A stretch of DNA of 64,000 nucleotides from JBGPOS01 sp041488155 (GTDB lineage Bacteria; Chloroflexota; Dehalococcoidia; Tepidiformales; Tepidiformaceae). Positions 17,563-27,098 of this stretch are shown one piece after another. A program made the translations under genes and the position numbers. The stretch lies in assembly GCA_041488155.1 (NCBI GenBank), contig JBGPOS010000012.1:6728-70727 (forward strand). The letters run 5' to 3'. The notes beneath the pieces were generated by a model that saw only the letters and a list, made by a program, of their open reading frames with translations, was not told the DNA's origin and made no database searches. Position 1 is the first letter of the stretch, and the number at the start of each line of letters is the position of its first letter.

Positions 17563-18894
17563 CTATATCCCCGCGCCGCGCGAGGCAGCAATCGCGCGGG
17601 CGTCCGCGTCCATGATCCCGGCCACTTTTTCGCCGAGAAGGAGGCTGTAGTTCTGGCCCCGATCCTCGGGGTAGACCTGGGTCGTATTGGCGAGGTAGAG
17701 GCCGCTGATGCCAGTCCGCATGTCGGGGATCTGACTCGAATAGTTGGTCGTGATGACGGGCTGGCCGCCAGGATCCTTGAAGAACCACTTCTCCCTCACC
17801 CAGGCAGGCGAGAAGGCCGGGTTTATCTTGCGGATGCCATCGAGGTAGCTGGCGAACACTTCTTCCGCGCCCATGTCGAGGACGGGATGCCCCGGGGAGG
17901 CGTAGTTCGAGAGGTATAGGAGGTGGAGGCCGCCATAGTCTTCGGGCGGCATGAAGTTCGTGTGTTCCACGCAGGCGACGAAGGGCAGGGGGTCGGCGAT
18001 GCTCAGCCAATAGATGTCGGTGAGAGGGCGGTCGAGGGCGAGTACCAGGCAGGTGGCCCATTGGTAGCGCACGCGGCGGAGCACCGCGGCGTAGCTGTCG
18101 GGCAGGCCGGGAGCGATGGCCAGAGTGATGACGTTGGGTGTGGTCATCAACACCTGGTCGAACTCGCAACGTTGTCCGCCCGCGTGGATGGCGCGCGCGG
18201 CGCCATCGCCGACTTCGACCTGTTCGACCCGGCGGCCGAGGTGGATGACGCCGCCCCGCTCCTCGACGTGACGGGCGAGGGCCCGGATGTACCGTTCGAA
18301 GGCTCCGGCGAGGTAGCCGAGCTCCTCGTGGGTGCCGCGCCCGCGGCGGGAGGCGAAGCGCAGATAGATCTTGCCCCAGAGCCACACCATGCCAACGGCG
18401 TCTGCCTGATCGGCGAATTTTCCGCGGAGAAGGGGGCCCCAGACAGCCGCGTAGGCCTTGCGGCCCACGGCACGCTCCATCCAGGCGCGGGCGGTGACGC
18501 TTTCGTACTTCCTCCAGTCGGCCTGGCGCCTGAGCCAGAGAGCGGCGAGGCCGAGACGGGCCCGGCTAGTGAGCGGGACGGCGGTGAATCGGAGGAGATC
18601 GAGCGGCGTGACGAAGGGGTAGGTGCGGCCGTTGACAAAGTGCCCGTTGCGCGGCTGGACCCAGCGCAGGTCTGCGCCCAGTCCGAGCTCGTTGATGTAA
18701 CGCACGACTGTCGTGTCGTTCGTGAAGAGGTGGTGGTAGAAGCACTCGAGCCGTCCGCCACCGGCGTCGAAGGTGACGACCTGGCCGCCAACGTCATCGC
18801 GCCCTTCGAAGATCGTAACCGTGTGTCCGCGCTCCTGGAGCACCTTCGCCGCAGCGAGGCCGAGCACCCCGGCGCCGACGATCCCGACGTTCAC
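17563..18894 (-). CDS. FAD-dependent amine-oxidase/desaturase-fold oxidoreductase
   Basis: 443 residues from the GTG at 18894, which overlaps the flippase-like gene's stop (GTGA). It opens with the Rossmann motif VGIVGAGVLGLAAAKVLQ and an FAD-binding acidic strand end TIFEGRDDVGGQ. The middle RNGHFVNGRTYPF resembles the protoporphyrinogen oxidase/UDP-galactopyranose mutase-like group, and ISGLYLANTTQVYPEDRGQ is the second FAD contact near the C-terminus. Relatives are often annotated simply as NAD(P)/FAD-dependent oxidoreductases and found near glycosyltransferases. Position as the last gene of a five-gene membrane glycosylation-like module suggests a lipid-carrier or sugar substrate, which is inference. 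Confidence 0.85.
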   Translation of the reverse strand: MNVGIVGAGVLGLAAAKVLQERGHTVTIFEGRDDVGGQVVTFDAGGGRLECFYHHLFTNDTTVVRYINELGLGADLRWVQPRNGHFVNGRTYPFVTPLDLLRFTAVPLTSRARLGLAALWLRRQADWRKYESVTARAWMERAVGRKAYAAVWGPLLRGKFADQADAVGMVWLWGKIYLRFASRRGRGTHEELGYLAGAFERYIRALARHVEERGGVIHLGRRVEQVEVGDGAARAIHAGGQRCEFDQVLMTTPNVITLAIAPGLPDSYAAVLRRVRYQWATCLVLALDRPLTDIYWLSIADPLPFVACVEHTNFMPPEDYGGLHLLYLSNYASPGHPVLDMGAEEVFASYLDGIRKINPAFSPAWVREKWFFKDPGGQPVITTNYSSQIPDMRTGISGLYLANTTQVYPEDRGQNYSLLLGEKVAGIMDADARAIAASRGAGI

Positions 18895-19898
18895 GAGACC
18901 GGCGCGGCTTCTTCGTCGGTCACATCGAGGCGGGCCATGCGACCGAAGGAGACGCCGAAGCTCCAGAGCAGAATGAGGCCGAGGATGGTCGTCGGTACGA
19001 AGATGACCGCGTGGGCGACGATCGAGTAAGCACCGGCCAGCCCGCTTTCGACGCCTGCGCCGACGAGCACGAGCCGGGCCGCCCATTCGAAGGGGCCGGT
19101 GCCGCCGAAGAAGGTTGGGATGATGATCGCGAGGTTCGCGGCGGCCAGGAGCAGGCAGTATTCGCCGTAGCCAACGCCGAGGCCAAAGCCCTGGCCGATG
19201 ATCGCGTAGGCGCCGGCCTCGATCGCCCAGGCCGCGATGCTGAATCCGACGACCATAGCGAGCGAAGGCCAGTCGTGAACGGAGCGGAGACTGGTGACGA
19301 GGGAATCGGCGATGGTCTCGGCCTGATGCTCGAAGCGGGCGGGCAAGAGGCGCAGCAGTCGATGGATCACACGTTTGGCTCTCGTCTCGGAGAGGGTGAG
19401 CACGTAGAACCCGACCAGGGCGATCAGGAACAGGAAGCTGGAAACGACGGCGATCACCCGCAGGCGTTCGTCGCCGAATCCGACGAATGCCCCGGCGACG
19501 AGGAGCATCAGCACCAGCACGGAGCCGTCGAAAAGGCGCTCCACGGCGATCGAGCCAAAGGTCCCCATCTTCGAGACGTGCTCACGGTCGCCGACGACGT
19601 AGGCGCGGACGATCTCGCCCGCTCGAGCGGGAAGGAGGTTGTTCGCCATGTAGCCGATGATCGCGTAGGGGAAGAGCCGGGCGGCGCCGATGGGCGCGAC
19701 GGGGCGCATCAGGACCGACCAGCGGAAGCAGCGCAGCGAGATCGCCACGAAGAGGACGGCGATGGCCGGCGCCATGTACCAGTAGTTCGCTTCTTCGATG
19801 GCGGAGCCGATCTCGCGGGGGTGGGTCGCCTTGAAGAAGAGGCCGATGAAGAGCGCACTGATGGCGACACCGGCCCAGAAACGGTAGGAACGGAGCAA
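18891..19898 (-). CDS. Flippase-like integral membrane protein (LPG synthase TM / AglD-like family)
   Basis: About 335 residues, 7-8 membrane helices. GYMANNLLPARAGEIVRAYV is the family signature (UPF0104/LPG_synthase_TM), and VAVERLFDG-type sequence is present as SIAVERLFDGS. Relatives include the membrane half of MprF, which flips lysyl-phosphatidylglycerol, and the C-terminal part of archaeal AglD. The frame is open to 19997, but that would overlap the upstream gene by 74 bases; I prefer the TTG at 19898, 11 bases after a GGGAG and 25 bases past the upstream stop. The start is uncertain. Possible role: moving a lipid-linked sugar or lipid across the membrane. Confidence 0.82.
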   Translation of the reverse strand: MLRSYRFWAGVAISALFIGLFFKATHPREIGSAIEEANYWYMAPAIAVLFVAISLRCFRWSVLMRPVAPIGAARLFPYAIIGYMANNLLPARAGEIVRAYVVGDREHVSKMGTFGSIAVERLFDGSVLVLMLLVAGAFVGFGDERLRVIAVVSSFLFLIALVGFYVLTLSETRAKRVIHRLLRLLPARFEHQAETIADSLVTSLRSVHDWPSLAMVVGFSIAAWAIEAGAYAIIGQGFGLGVGYGEYCLLLAAANLAIIIPTFFGGTGPFEWAARLVLVGAGVESGLAGAYSIVAHAVIFVPTTILGLILLWSFGVSFGRMARLDVTDEEAAPVS

Positions 19899-19923
19899 GA
19901 GGCGAGCAGCTCCCGGGCTGGAT

Positions 19924-22900
19924 TCAGGGGATGGAGAAGAGGCGCACCCGCCCGCTGCCTCCTTCGACGATCCAGAGTTTACCATCGGGGTTCTCAACGA
20001 TCCCGTAAGGGCGGGCCAAGGGCTCGTCGGTGGGGCGAATCAGGCTGGCGACAGCCCCTGCGCGGTCGTAGATTCGAACCTCGTTGAGCATCGGGAGGCT
20101 GACGGCCACACGGCCGTCGCGCAACGGACGGAGGTAGGGCTTGTCGGCGGCGTCCTGCCCGCCCCAACCTTCGACGTTGAACGACGCGCCCGAGTTCCCG
20201 GAGGCATCGAGCATCACGACCCGGCGGTTGAACATGTCGGCGACGAAGATCGTGCCGTCGCGAGCGATGGCCAGCCCGACAGGCTCGTCGAACTGGTTGC
20301 GGCCGGCGCCGGTCGTCCCGACCTGGCGGAGGAACGCGCCCGCGGGGGAGTAGACCATGATGCGGTCGTTGCCTGTGTCCGTCACCCAGAGGTTGCCCTG
20401 GGCATCGACGGCGACATCGCGCGGCCCGAAGAGGTCGAAGTCGCCGGGAGCACGGGAGGTGTCAGGCGCCTGGCCAAACACGACCGTGGTGGGCTTGAGG
20501 TCGCGATCGAAGACGCGGACGCGCCAGCCGAAGGTATCGGCCACGACCACGTCGCCGTTGGCGGCGATGCCGAGGCCCCAGGGTTGGGCCTGCTCCGACG
20601 GGTCATCGGGATTGACGCGGACGTCAACCGAGGCGAGGAAGTTGCCATTGCGGTCGAACTTCTGGAGCTTGCGCGAGGCGCTATCGATGACGTAGAGGTT
20701 GCCTTCGGCGTCGGACTCGATGTCGACCGGCGCGAAGAACTGACCGGGGAACGAACCGATCCCGCCGAAGGTTTGCCGCCCGGCGCGGTCGTTGCCCGGC
20801 TTTGGCGCTTCGATGGGGCGGGCGGTGATGACGCCCCGGCTGCGGTCGAAATTCGCCGGGAAGTAAGCGAAGGCGTCGACGGATCCGCTCGGCAGGCCGG
20901 GTTCGTGGTCCCGCCAGTAGTGGAACCAGGTGTCGAGCCAACTACCGTGAAAGACGCCGTCAGCGATCGTGCGCCAGGTATCGACCTCGCGGGGGCCAGT
21001 CCGCAGGGCTTCCTTGTAGACCTCGTCGAACCACCAGCGGTGGGGATACTTGGTCGGGCTGCCGAAGCGTGAGTCGCCCGTGCGGGCCAGAGCGTCGTTC
21101 ACGCGACCGACGTTGGACTGGTTGACCAGCATGACGGCGAATTCGCCAGCGGGCGGACCATCGGTGAAATTGACGTAGCTGACGCGCTTGTAGTCACGGA
21201 GGTACCAGGCCCACGGCCAAGCGAACGAATCCGTGTCGTCTACGGCGATGGGGAGGAGTGCGCCCTGCCCGGTAGCGGAGGCGAGGGCGTCGATCTGGTC
21301 GCGGATCTGGGGGATGTCTGGGGCGCTCTGGGTGTAGATGAGGAGGTCTTTGGGCACGTCGCCGCGCTCATAGACGGCCATGGTCATTGTCCGCAACGAG
21401 AAGAAGGCGAGAGCGCCGACCGTGGCGAGTACAAGAAATGCGGGCGCAGCGCGCCGGCCGAAGGGCCTGGCTGCGTAAACGATAAAGCCGCCGGCGAGGA
21501 CTGCGATCGCTAGCCGAACGGCGGAGTAGCCCCCACCGCCGGGGAGGAACGCGATAGCGACGAGGGCGCCCATCGCGATGGTCGCGACGCTGAAGAGAGG
21601 CCAGATGATGCGAGGGACACTGGGCCGGGGGTTCCAGGCCTGCCAGGCGCGGTTGACTGTCCAGGCGGCGAGGATGCAGGCCGGCAGAGCAATGTGGGTG
21701 TTGAGCCAGGGCATCTTTTCGCCGGCGGCCGACAGGGCCAGCCAGACTCCGGCGATCCAGAGCACGAGAAAGCGCGAAAAGGAGTTGCCTCGTACGGTCG
21801 ACCACCAGAGGCCGCCGAGGCAGATCACCAGCGGCAGGAACTCGTAGGCCGGCATCAGCATGTCGTAGTAGAACCAGGGCTGATTGCCGCGGGCGACGTC
21901 CTGCTGGGTGAGCCAGTAGTCGAGCGAACCCCAGGGGCCGGTGCAGAGACCGTTGAGGTTGGTCCAGAGCGAAGTCATGAGCGTGAGGTAAGCGAGTACG
22001 GAGAGGCCCGCAGCGATCGCCCAGGTTTTCGGGCGCCATTGGAGGCCCACGAAGGCGGCCGCGCTGCCTGTCACAGCGAAGAGCCCCACGAGGGCGGTGG
22101 CGTCGGCGCGGGGGATGCGGGCGCTGCAGACGAGGCGGCCCTTCTCGACGATGCCGGCGTTCTCGAGGGGGGTCTTCAAGAATGCGGTCAGGAGAGGAAG
22201 GGTGAGGGTGCCAAGGAGGATAAGGAGGTCTCCGGAGCGCGGGAGGACCTCCCAGGAGAACCGGCGCTTGAGTGGGGGAAGGAACGGCCAAAGGGCGACA
22301 ATAGCCCAGGCCCAGGGGAAGAGGCCGGCGGCTAGCAGAGCTCGCTGGCCGCCGCGAGTGTCGCCATCGCGCGCTCGGAGGGTGTCGTTCGCCAAGTCGA
22401 CGGCGAGCTGGGCGTTGAGGAACACCAGAAAGACCGCGGTTGTGATAAACGTGGCTTCCTTGGTGGTGATAGAACCGGTGAAGGCGAGAGCAAGCGCAAT
22501 CAGCCATCGCTCCCGGCCATCGGCGAGGTAGCGCCACATGGCGGCGACCATGGCCATCGTGAAAAAGGCCATGTAGATGTCTTCGCGGAAGAAGCGGCTG
22601 TAGTAGACGATCGTAGGTGAGAAGGCGATGAATGAGACGGCAGCGACCGTGCCGACAGGCCCGAGGCGGCGCCGCAAGAGCAGGGGAAGGGCGACCAGGG
22701 CCGTGCCGAACATTGCGGCGGAGACGCGTGCCGTGTAGTCGGTGGCCCCGAAGAGGAGGAAGACGAGCCCCTGGACGTGGTAGTAGAAGGGCCCGTGGAA
22801 AATCGGATCGTGCGTGTAGTCGCCTTGAATCAGCCGCCAGGACCACTGGGCGTGGATGCTTTCGTCGTGGTGGAGGGAGCGGCCGCCGAGGTCCCAGAAG

Positions 22901-23031
22901 CGGAGGGCGAGGGCGGCCGCGAAGATGGCGACATAGATCGCGACCTCCCAGTTGATGGCGACGCGCAGGGCGAGGAGCCGCTCGATGGCGGCCGGCCGAA
23001 ATTCTCGCTGCGTCGCGGGTCTGCTTGTCAT
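19924..23031 (-). CDS. Agl23-type (TIGR03663) membrane glycosyltransferase-like protein fused to an NHL beta-propeller
   Basis: 1035 residues. Residues about 25-560 are a GT39/PMT-like multi-helix membrane domain: FWDLGGRSLHHDESIHAQWS holds the acidic pair in the first outside loop expected for a C-type glycosyltransferase, and GDYTHDPIFHGPFYYH follows. This matches the TIGR03663/Agl23 family found in Chloroflexi and archaea. A soluble stretch (about 560-750) leads to residues 750-1035 with six NHL-type blades, e.g. EGNLYVIDSASRKLQKF, NGDVVVADTFGWRVRVF and QGNLWVTDTGNDRIMVY. The propeller should lie outside the membrane. ATG overlaps the upstream gene's stop (ATGA). Confidence 0.88.
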   Translation of the reverse strand: MTSRPATQREFRPAAIERLLALRVAINWEVAIYVAIFAAALALRFWDLGGRSLHHDESIHAQWSWRLIQGDYTHDPIFHGPFYYHVQGLVFLLFGATDYTARVSAAMFGTALVALPLLLRRRLGPVGTVAAVSFIAFSPTIVYYSRFFREDIYMAFFTMAMVAAMWRYLADGRERWLIALALAFTGSITTKEATFITTAVFLVFLNAQLAVDLANDTLRARDGDTRGGQRALLAAGLFPWAWAIVALWPFLPPLKRRFSWEVLPRSGDLLILLGTLTLPLLTAFLKTPLENAGIVEKGRLVCSARIPRADATALVGLFAVTGSAAAFVGLQWRPKTWAIAAGLSVLAYLTLMTSLWTNLNGLCTGPWGSLDYWLTQQDVARGNQPWFYYDMLMPAYEFLPLVICLGGLWWSTVRGNSFSRFLVLWIAGVWLALSAAGEKMPWLNTHIALPACILAAWTVNRAWQAWNPRPSVPRIIWPLFSVATIAMGALVAIAFLPGGGGYSAVRLAIAVLAGGFIVYAARPFGRRAAPAFLVLATVGALAFFSLRTMTMAVYERGDVPKDLLIYTQSAPDIPQIRDQIDALASATGQGALLPIAVDDTDSFAWPWAWYLRDYKRVSYVNFTDGPPAGEFAVMLVNQSNVGRVNDALARTGDSRFGSPTKYPHRWWFDEVYKEALRTGPREVDTWRTIADGVFHGSWLDTWFHYWRDHEPGLPSGSVDAFAYFPANFDRSRGVITARPIEAPKPGNDRAGRQTFGGIGSFPGQFFAPVDIESDAEGNLYVIDSASRKLQKFDRNGNFLASVDVRVNPDDPSEQAQPWGLGIAANGDVVVADTFGWRVRVFDRDLKPTTVVFGQAPDTSRAPGDFDLFGPRDVAVDAQGNLWVTDTGNDRIMVYSPAGAFLRQVGTTGAGRNQFDEPVGLAIARDGTIFVADMFNRRVVMLDASGNSGASFNVEGWGGQDAADKPYLRPLRDGRVAVSLPMLNEVRIYDRAGAVASLIRPTDEPLARPYGIVENPDGKLWIVEGGSGRVRLFSIP

Positions 23032-24674
23032 TCCTTCGCCTTCACATATACGGCGACGAGCGATGGGTTGATCTGAACGGAGTGCCGGTCGATGAGCCAG
23101 CGGAGGTACTGGAGGCCGCCGCCGGTGGGTGGCTCGACCTCCTGCTTCAGGACCCAGCGGCCTTCGAGGGCTACGAACCCCTCGGGCCGCGGCAGGTTCA
23201 GGGGCCAGACCACGAATCCAGCGTCGGCCGGGATCCTGGACGAGACGACTATCGTGCCGGAATCGCGAAAAGCCCAGGTAAGGTCATCCCGCAGGCTGGG
23301 GTGGACGACGACCAATCCGCCACGGTCGCGGACGGTTTCGAGGGCGATATCGCGGAGCTCTCGCGCCTGGGCGGTGCTGAGAGGGGAGGGGATCGGCTCG
23401 TGGCTGGCGCTGAGCGCCACGCCGAACGTCCCGGCCAGTGCGGGGGCGGCGGCGACCACGAGGCCGGCGGCCAGCAGAGTTGGGCGCGAGGTGCGGCTCG
23501 ACAACAGAATCACCAACGCGGATACCGCGACAACGGCCGTGGCAGCGAAGACGAACTTCTGGCCGCCGTCGCCGACGCGTTCGTTGCGGGCCCAATCCAC
23601 CGCCACTGCCAGGGAGAGCGTGGCTGCGAAGCCTGCGATGGGGAGAAGCAGCCGGGCGTAGGTCCAGTCGGCTCGCACCATTGCGTTGAGGGCGCGGGCC
23701 AAGAGTGGGCCGACAAGGAGCGCAAGGGGCGTGGTCAGCGCGGCCAGCGGAACGGGGTTGTGGGACTGCGACGACGCCCACAGCCAGGCTGCGGCCGCTC
23801 CGATCCAGAGCGCGAGATCGAGCGAACGCGCCTCGACGGGCCAGCGATGTCCGGCCGATCGCAGTTGCCAGACCGCGGCCAGCGACCCCGCCAGGATTGT
23901 GGGAAGGCCGTAGCTCGCGATCAGTTCGACGCCGGTCCCACTCGCCCACGGCTGATCGAAGCCGCGGGCGAACAGGTCGAACGGCACGACACGCAATCCG
24001 TCCCAGCCCAACCCGAAGCGCAGGCTCGTAGCGAGCACGCCGAGACTGACCCCGGCTCCTCCCAGTGCGAGCAACGGGTAACGCGGCGGGGCGGCCGTCA
24101 GCAGTCTCGCTGCCACCAGCGCGAAGACCAACGGCAGCGGAAGGGGCCCGGCCGTCGCCACGAGAAAGCCACCGAGAAACCACGCCCACCACGACCAGGC
24201 GGCACGGTCGACGAGTACGCACAGCCAGATAGCTATCGCGAGGTCGAAGCCCAGGGCACTCGCCGAGACGCCGAGGGAGATCGCCGGGGGGTCGAGCGCG
24301 AGGAGAACGAGCGCGAGCAGAGCCCCGGCATTCCCCAGCCGAGGCCGCAAGAGGTAGAGAGCGGCAGGAATGGTGGCGGTGGCGAGGAAGGCGAACAGCC
24401 GTGGGCCCACCTCTGAGGTCGTCCCGTGAAGCACGAGCGCCGAGAGGGCCTGGAAGAGGGTCGGGGCGAAACGGTCGTCAGGCAGGCCGATGCGCGCCTG
24501 CCAGGCGCCGGAGAGGTGGATGAGTTCGGCGCCTCCCACCGGCGCCTGCCAGATCGGTCCCAGGCGCAGCAGGACGAAGGCGATTCCGACCGCAGTCCAG
24601 GCAATGGCGGAGATAGAGACGGTCACGCTCGGCGAATTTGCGGCCGCCTCCTGGCCAGGTGCCACATCGCTCAC
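23028..24674 (-). CDS. GT39-like multi-spanning membrane protein
   Basis: 548 residues with about 11-12 hydrophobic helices and a soluble C-terminal domain of about 120 residues. The first external loop (IWQAPVGGAELIHLSGAWQA) has a Glu where GT39/ArnT-type enzymes carry the catalytic acidic residue, so it is probably a polyprenyl-phosphate-sugar-dependent glycosyltransferase or a degenerate relative. GTG start overlaps the DUF2298 gene's stop (GTGA), and its own stop overlaps the Agl23-like gene (ATGA). Donor and acceptor are unknown. Confidence 0.75.
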   Translation of the reverse strand: MSDVAPGQEAAANSPSVTVSISAIAWTAVGIAFVLLRLGPIWQAPVGGAELIHLSGAWQARIGLPDDRFAPTLFQALSALVLHGTTSEVGPRLFAFLATATIPAALYLLRPRLGNAGALLALVLLALDPPAISLGVSASALGFDLAIAIWLCVLVDRAAWSWWAWFLGGFLVATAGPLPLPLVFALVAARLLTAAPPRYPLLALGGAGVSLGVLATSLRFGLGWDGLRVVPFDLFARGFDQPWASGTGVELIASYGLPTILAGSLAAVWQLRSAGHRWPVEARSLDLALWIGAAAAWLWASSQSHNPVPLAALTTPLALLVGPLLARALNAMVRADWTYARLLLPIAGFAATLSLAVAVDWARNERVGDGGQKFVFAATAVVAVSALVILLSSRTSRPTLLAAGLVVAAAPALAGTFGVALSASHEPIPSPLSTAQARELRDIALETVRDRGGLVVVHPSLRDDLTWAFRDSGTIVVSSRIPADAGFVVWPLNLPRPEGFVALEGRWVLKQEVEPPTGGGLQYLRWLIDRHSVQINPSLVAVYVKAKE

Positions 24675-27088
24675 GACGTGGGCACGACCTCGTAGGACGG
24701 GACGCTGTAGACACGGCGGCCGCTCGACTCAAAGGCGACATCGAGGAACTGTTCGAACTTCGGCATCAAGTCGCCGGGGAAGCGCGAGAGTTCGACGTCG
24801 CCAACCACGAGATAGCGAGCGCCGGCTTCGCGCATGACTGCGAGGACGTCGGCCGGGTCCTTCGAGGTATAAGCGCGATCGACGAGATCCTGGCGGCGGG
24901 TGAATTCCCGTTGGTTCGCGGGCGAATCGCCGCGCCACTGGATTTCATGGAAATACCAGCCGATGGGGGTCGTGCGGCCGGTGCGTGCGGCAATGCGCCC
25001 GGCGTCGGTGTAGTCGACGCCGGCATCGAAGATCACCGGTTGCCCATGCTCGTCGCGGCGCCAGGCCCGCCCGGAAGCCTCGATCATGACCTCTCCGGGC
25101 GCGGTGTGTTCTTCCACCCAACGAGTGAGAGCGTATTCCCCGGGCGAGTTGCGCGCGAGAAAGGCCAGGCCGTCGATCGTTGCCGGGACGTCCTTCTGGA
25201 ATCCCTCGGTGCGGTTCGGGAGCGCTGTGAGGGGATAGACGAGCCCGCCCACAACCAGAAGGCCAACGGGCAGCGCCAGCAATCCTGAGCGGGCGCGGGA
25301 CCGCCACAGGCCGCGCAGGGCCAGCGCGAGGCCCATCGCGCCACTTGCGGAGAGCAGCATCCAGGCCTGGTAGGAGAGCTTGAACACGGTGTTCAGCCGC
25401 GGAGACTGTCCGAAGAAGACATCGCGGATGAGGAACAGCTCGGCGCCGTAAAGGAGAAGCATGCCGGTGGCGCCCAGCCCTAGCGCGAACGCCTCGGGGC
25501 GCCGCAGGCGCGAAAGCTGGAGGAAGGCGGCCGCCATCGCCCAGGCGCTGGTCGCATAGACGATGAGCGTCACCCACCCTCCGGGGCCGCGGGCTTCGAT
25601 CCCGAGCCGGGTCTGGCCGTGGTAAGCGGTGAGCAGCACCCACCCGGCGAGGGGGAGCAGCGGCAGCCACGCCGTCGCCACCAATGCCTGGGAGAAGGAG
25701 GCGCGGCCATGCCCACGAAAGGACCAGGACAGCCCGAGGAGCGATGCGAGCACGACCGGCCCGAACTGGAGGAAGGCGTGTTCCGGGCGAGTGCCTTCCC
25801 CTACGTACGGATAGATGCCCGAGGCCTGCGAGCGGAAATCGACGTACCAGGGGAGGTAGGCAATCACAGCCACGGCGAAAACCGGGCCGAGATAGGAAGC
25901 TGCCGCGCGGAGGGCCTGGGCGAACGGTCTATCGCGGGCGTTGCGAGCTACCACAGCTACGGCGAGGACTGCGCTAAAGGTGAGGATGTCCCACGCGTTC
26001 TGGAAGGCGAGGGCGCCGAAGACGAGGGCGAGGGCGATGCCGGTTGCCGGCCGCCGATGGGACCAGAGGTTTAGCGCCTCGCGCCCACGCCAGAGCGAGG
26101 CGCTGAGGCCGAGAGAGAGGAAGACGAGCGGGATCGACATCACGTGCGGGTGGAGGTCGCCCAGGAGGAAGCTGAAAAACGGAAACTCGGTGATCGTCCC
26201 GGGGATGATCCTGGAACCGCGCCACCAGAACCAGAACTCAGTGGGGTACCAGGAGGTGGTGCGGGGTGAGAGAAGGCCGCTAAAGCAATCCTGGGTTGGG
26301 CCACCATGGCAGGGGATGAGCCACTCGACGCCGAACGCGCGGTAAAGGGACGCGTTGTAGTGGCCGTGAGCCGCAGCCCATTCAAAGACGGCTGAGAGCG
26401 AGCCGACTGCCAGGAGCAACACAACCGCCGTGCCTGCCGCCACCACCGCCCAGCGTTGCCCTCGGCTGCCGAGGGTCCATCGCGCAAGGGCGAAGACGAG
26501 CGAGGCGATCCCCGTGGCCGCGGCTGCAAACGTGTACGCCAGTCCGAGGTTGTAACCCTCGGAAGCGCGGACGCCTGCTACTTCGGTGAGGGCCCCCACC
26601 TGGAGGTAGCCGAAGTAGTAATAACTCGCCCGTTCACCGGCCAGCCAGGAGTCCTGAGGCGGGTAGCCGGGGGAGCCGAGGGTCGCGTTCAAGTACATGA
26701 AGTCCATGGGTTGTTCCGTCCCGGTTATGTCCGGTTGATACGCACGGAAGCCCACGTAGGCGAAGAAGAAGAAGGTGAACAGTCCGGCCGCGGCAGCGAT
26801 TGCGGGCCCGGAGCGCCTGAGAGTGGCAGGGAGGCGCCGGTCGCGGCCGGCGACTGCGGCCGCTGTGAGGGCCAGTCCGGCCACGGCCAGGAGATAGCCG
26901 CCGCGGCCGGGGGGCAGGACGCTTAGCCAGCGAAGGAGGAAGTACCCGTAGCCCAAGAACGCGAGGCCGAGCGCAAAGGCCATCCCGGCCCCGCTGTCGG
27001 GAAGGCGGCGAAGAAGGGCGAAGGCCAGCGGCAGGGCGAGGGCGCCGATCAGGAGCGCTGCCGCCCAGAATGCCAGCGCTGCGGCCAC
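24671..27088 (-). CDS. DUF2298 (TIGR03662, 'YYY') membrane protein
   Basis: 805 residues with about 14 membrane helices. The family hallmarks are present: QPMDFMYLNATLGSPGYPP, then ERASYYYFGYLQVGAL, then FPFFSFLLGDLHPHVMSIP. These Tyr-rich and DLHPH motifs define the archaeal/Chloroflexi DUF2298 family, which is thought to be GT-C-like. The C-terminal soluble part (about 650-805) contains YTDAGRIAARTGRTTPIGW and a VGDVELSRFP segment like other surface-glycosylation enzymes. GTG start, 10 bases after ftsY. First gene of the five-gene coupled membrane module. Confidence 0.88.
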   Translation of the reverse strand: MAAALAFWAAALLIGALALPLAFALLRRLPDSGAGMAFALGLAFLGYGYFLLRWLSVLPPGRGGYLLAVAGLALTAAAVAGRDRRLPATLRRSGPAIAAAAGLFTFFFFAYVGFRAYQPDITGTEQPMDFMYLNATLGSPGYPPQDSWLAGERASYYYFGYLQVGALTEVAGVRASEGYNLGLAYTFAAAATGIASLVFALARWTLGSRGQRWAVVAAGTAVVLLLAVGSLSAVFEWAAAHGHYNASLYRAFGVEWLIPCHGGPTQDCFSGLLSPRTTSWYPTEFWFWWRGSRIIPGTITEFPFFSFLLGDLHPHVMSIPLVFLSLGLSASLWRGREALNLWSHRRPATGIALALVFGALAFQNAWDILTFSAVLAVAVVARNARDRPFAQALRAAASYLGPVFAVAVIAYLPWYVDFRSQASGIYPYVGEGTRPEHAFLQFGPVVLASLLGLSWSFRGHGRASFSQALVATAWLPLLPLAGWVLLTAYHGQTRLGIEARGPGGWVTLIVYATSAWAMAAAFLQLSRLRRPEAFALGLGATGMLLLYGAELFLIRDVFFGQSPRLNTVFKLSYQAWMLLSASGAMGLALALRGLWRSRARSGLLALPVGLLVVGGLVYPLTALPNRTEGFQKDVPATIDGLAFLARNSPGEYALTRWVEEHTAPGEVMIEASGRAWRRDEHGQPVIFDAGVDYTDAGRIAARTGRTTPIGWYFHEIQWRGDSPANQREFTRRQDLVDRAYTSKDPADVLAVMREAGARYLVVGDVELSRFPGDLMPKFEQFLDVAFESSGRRVYSVPSYEVVPTS

Positions 27089-27098
27089 GGCCTACTCC

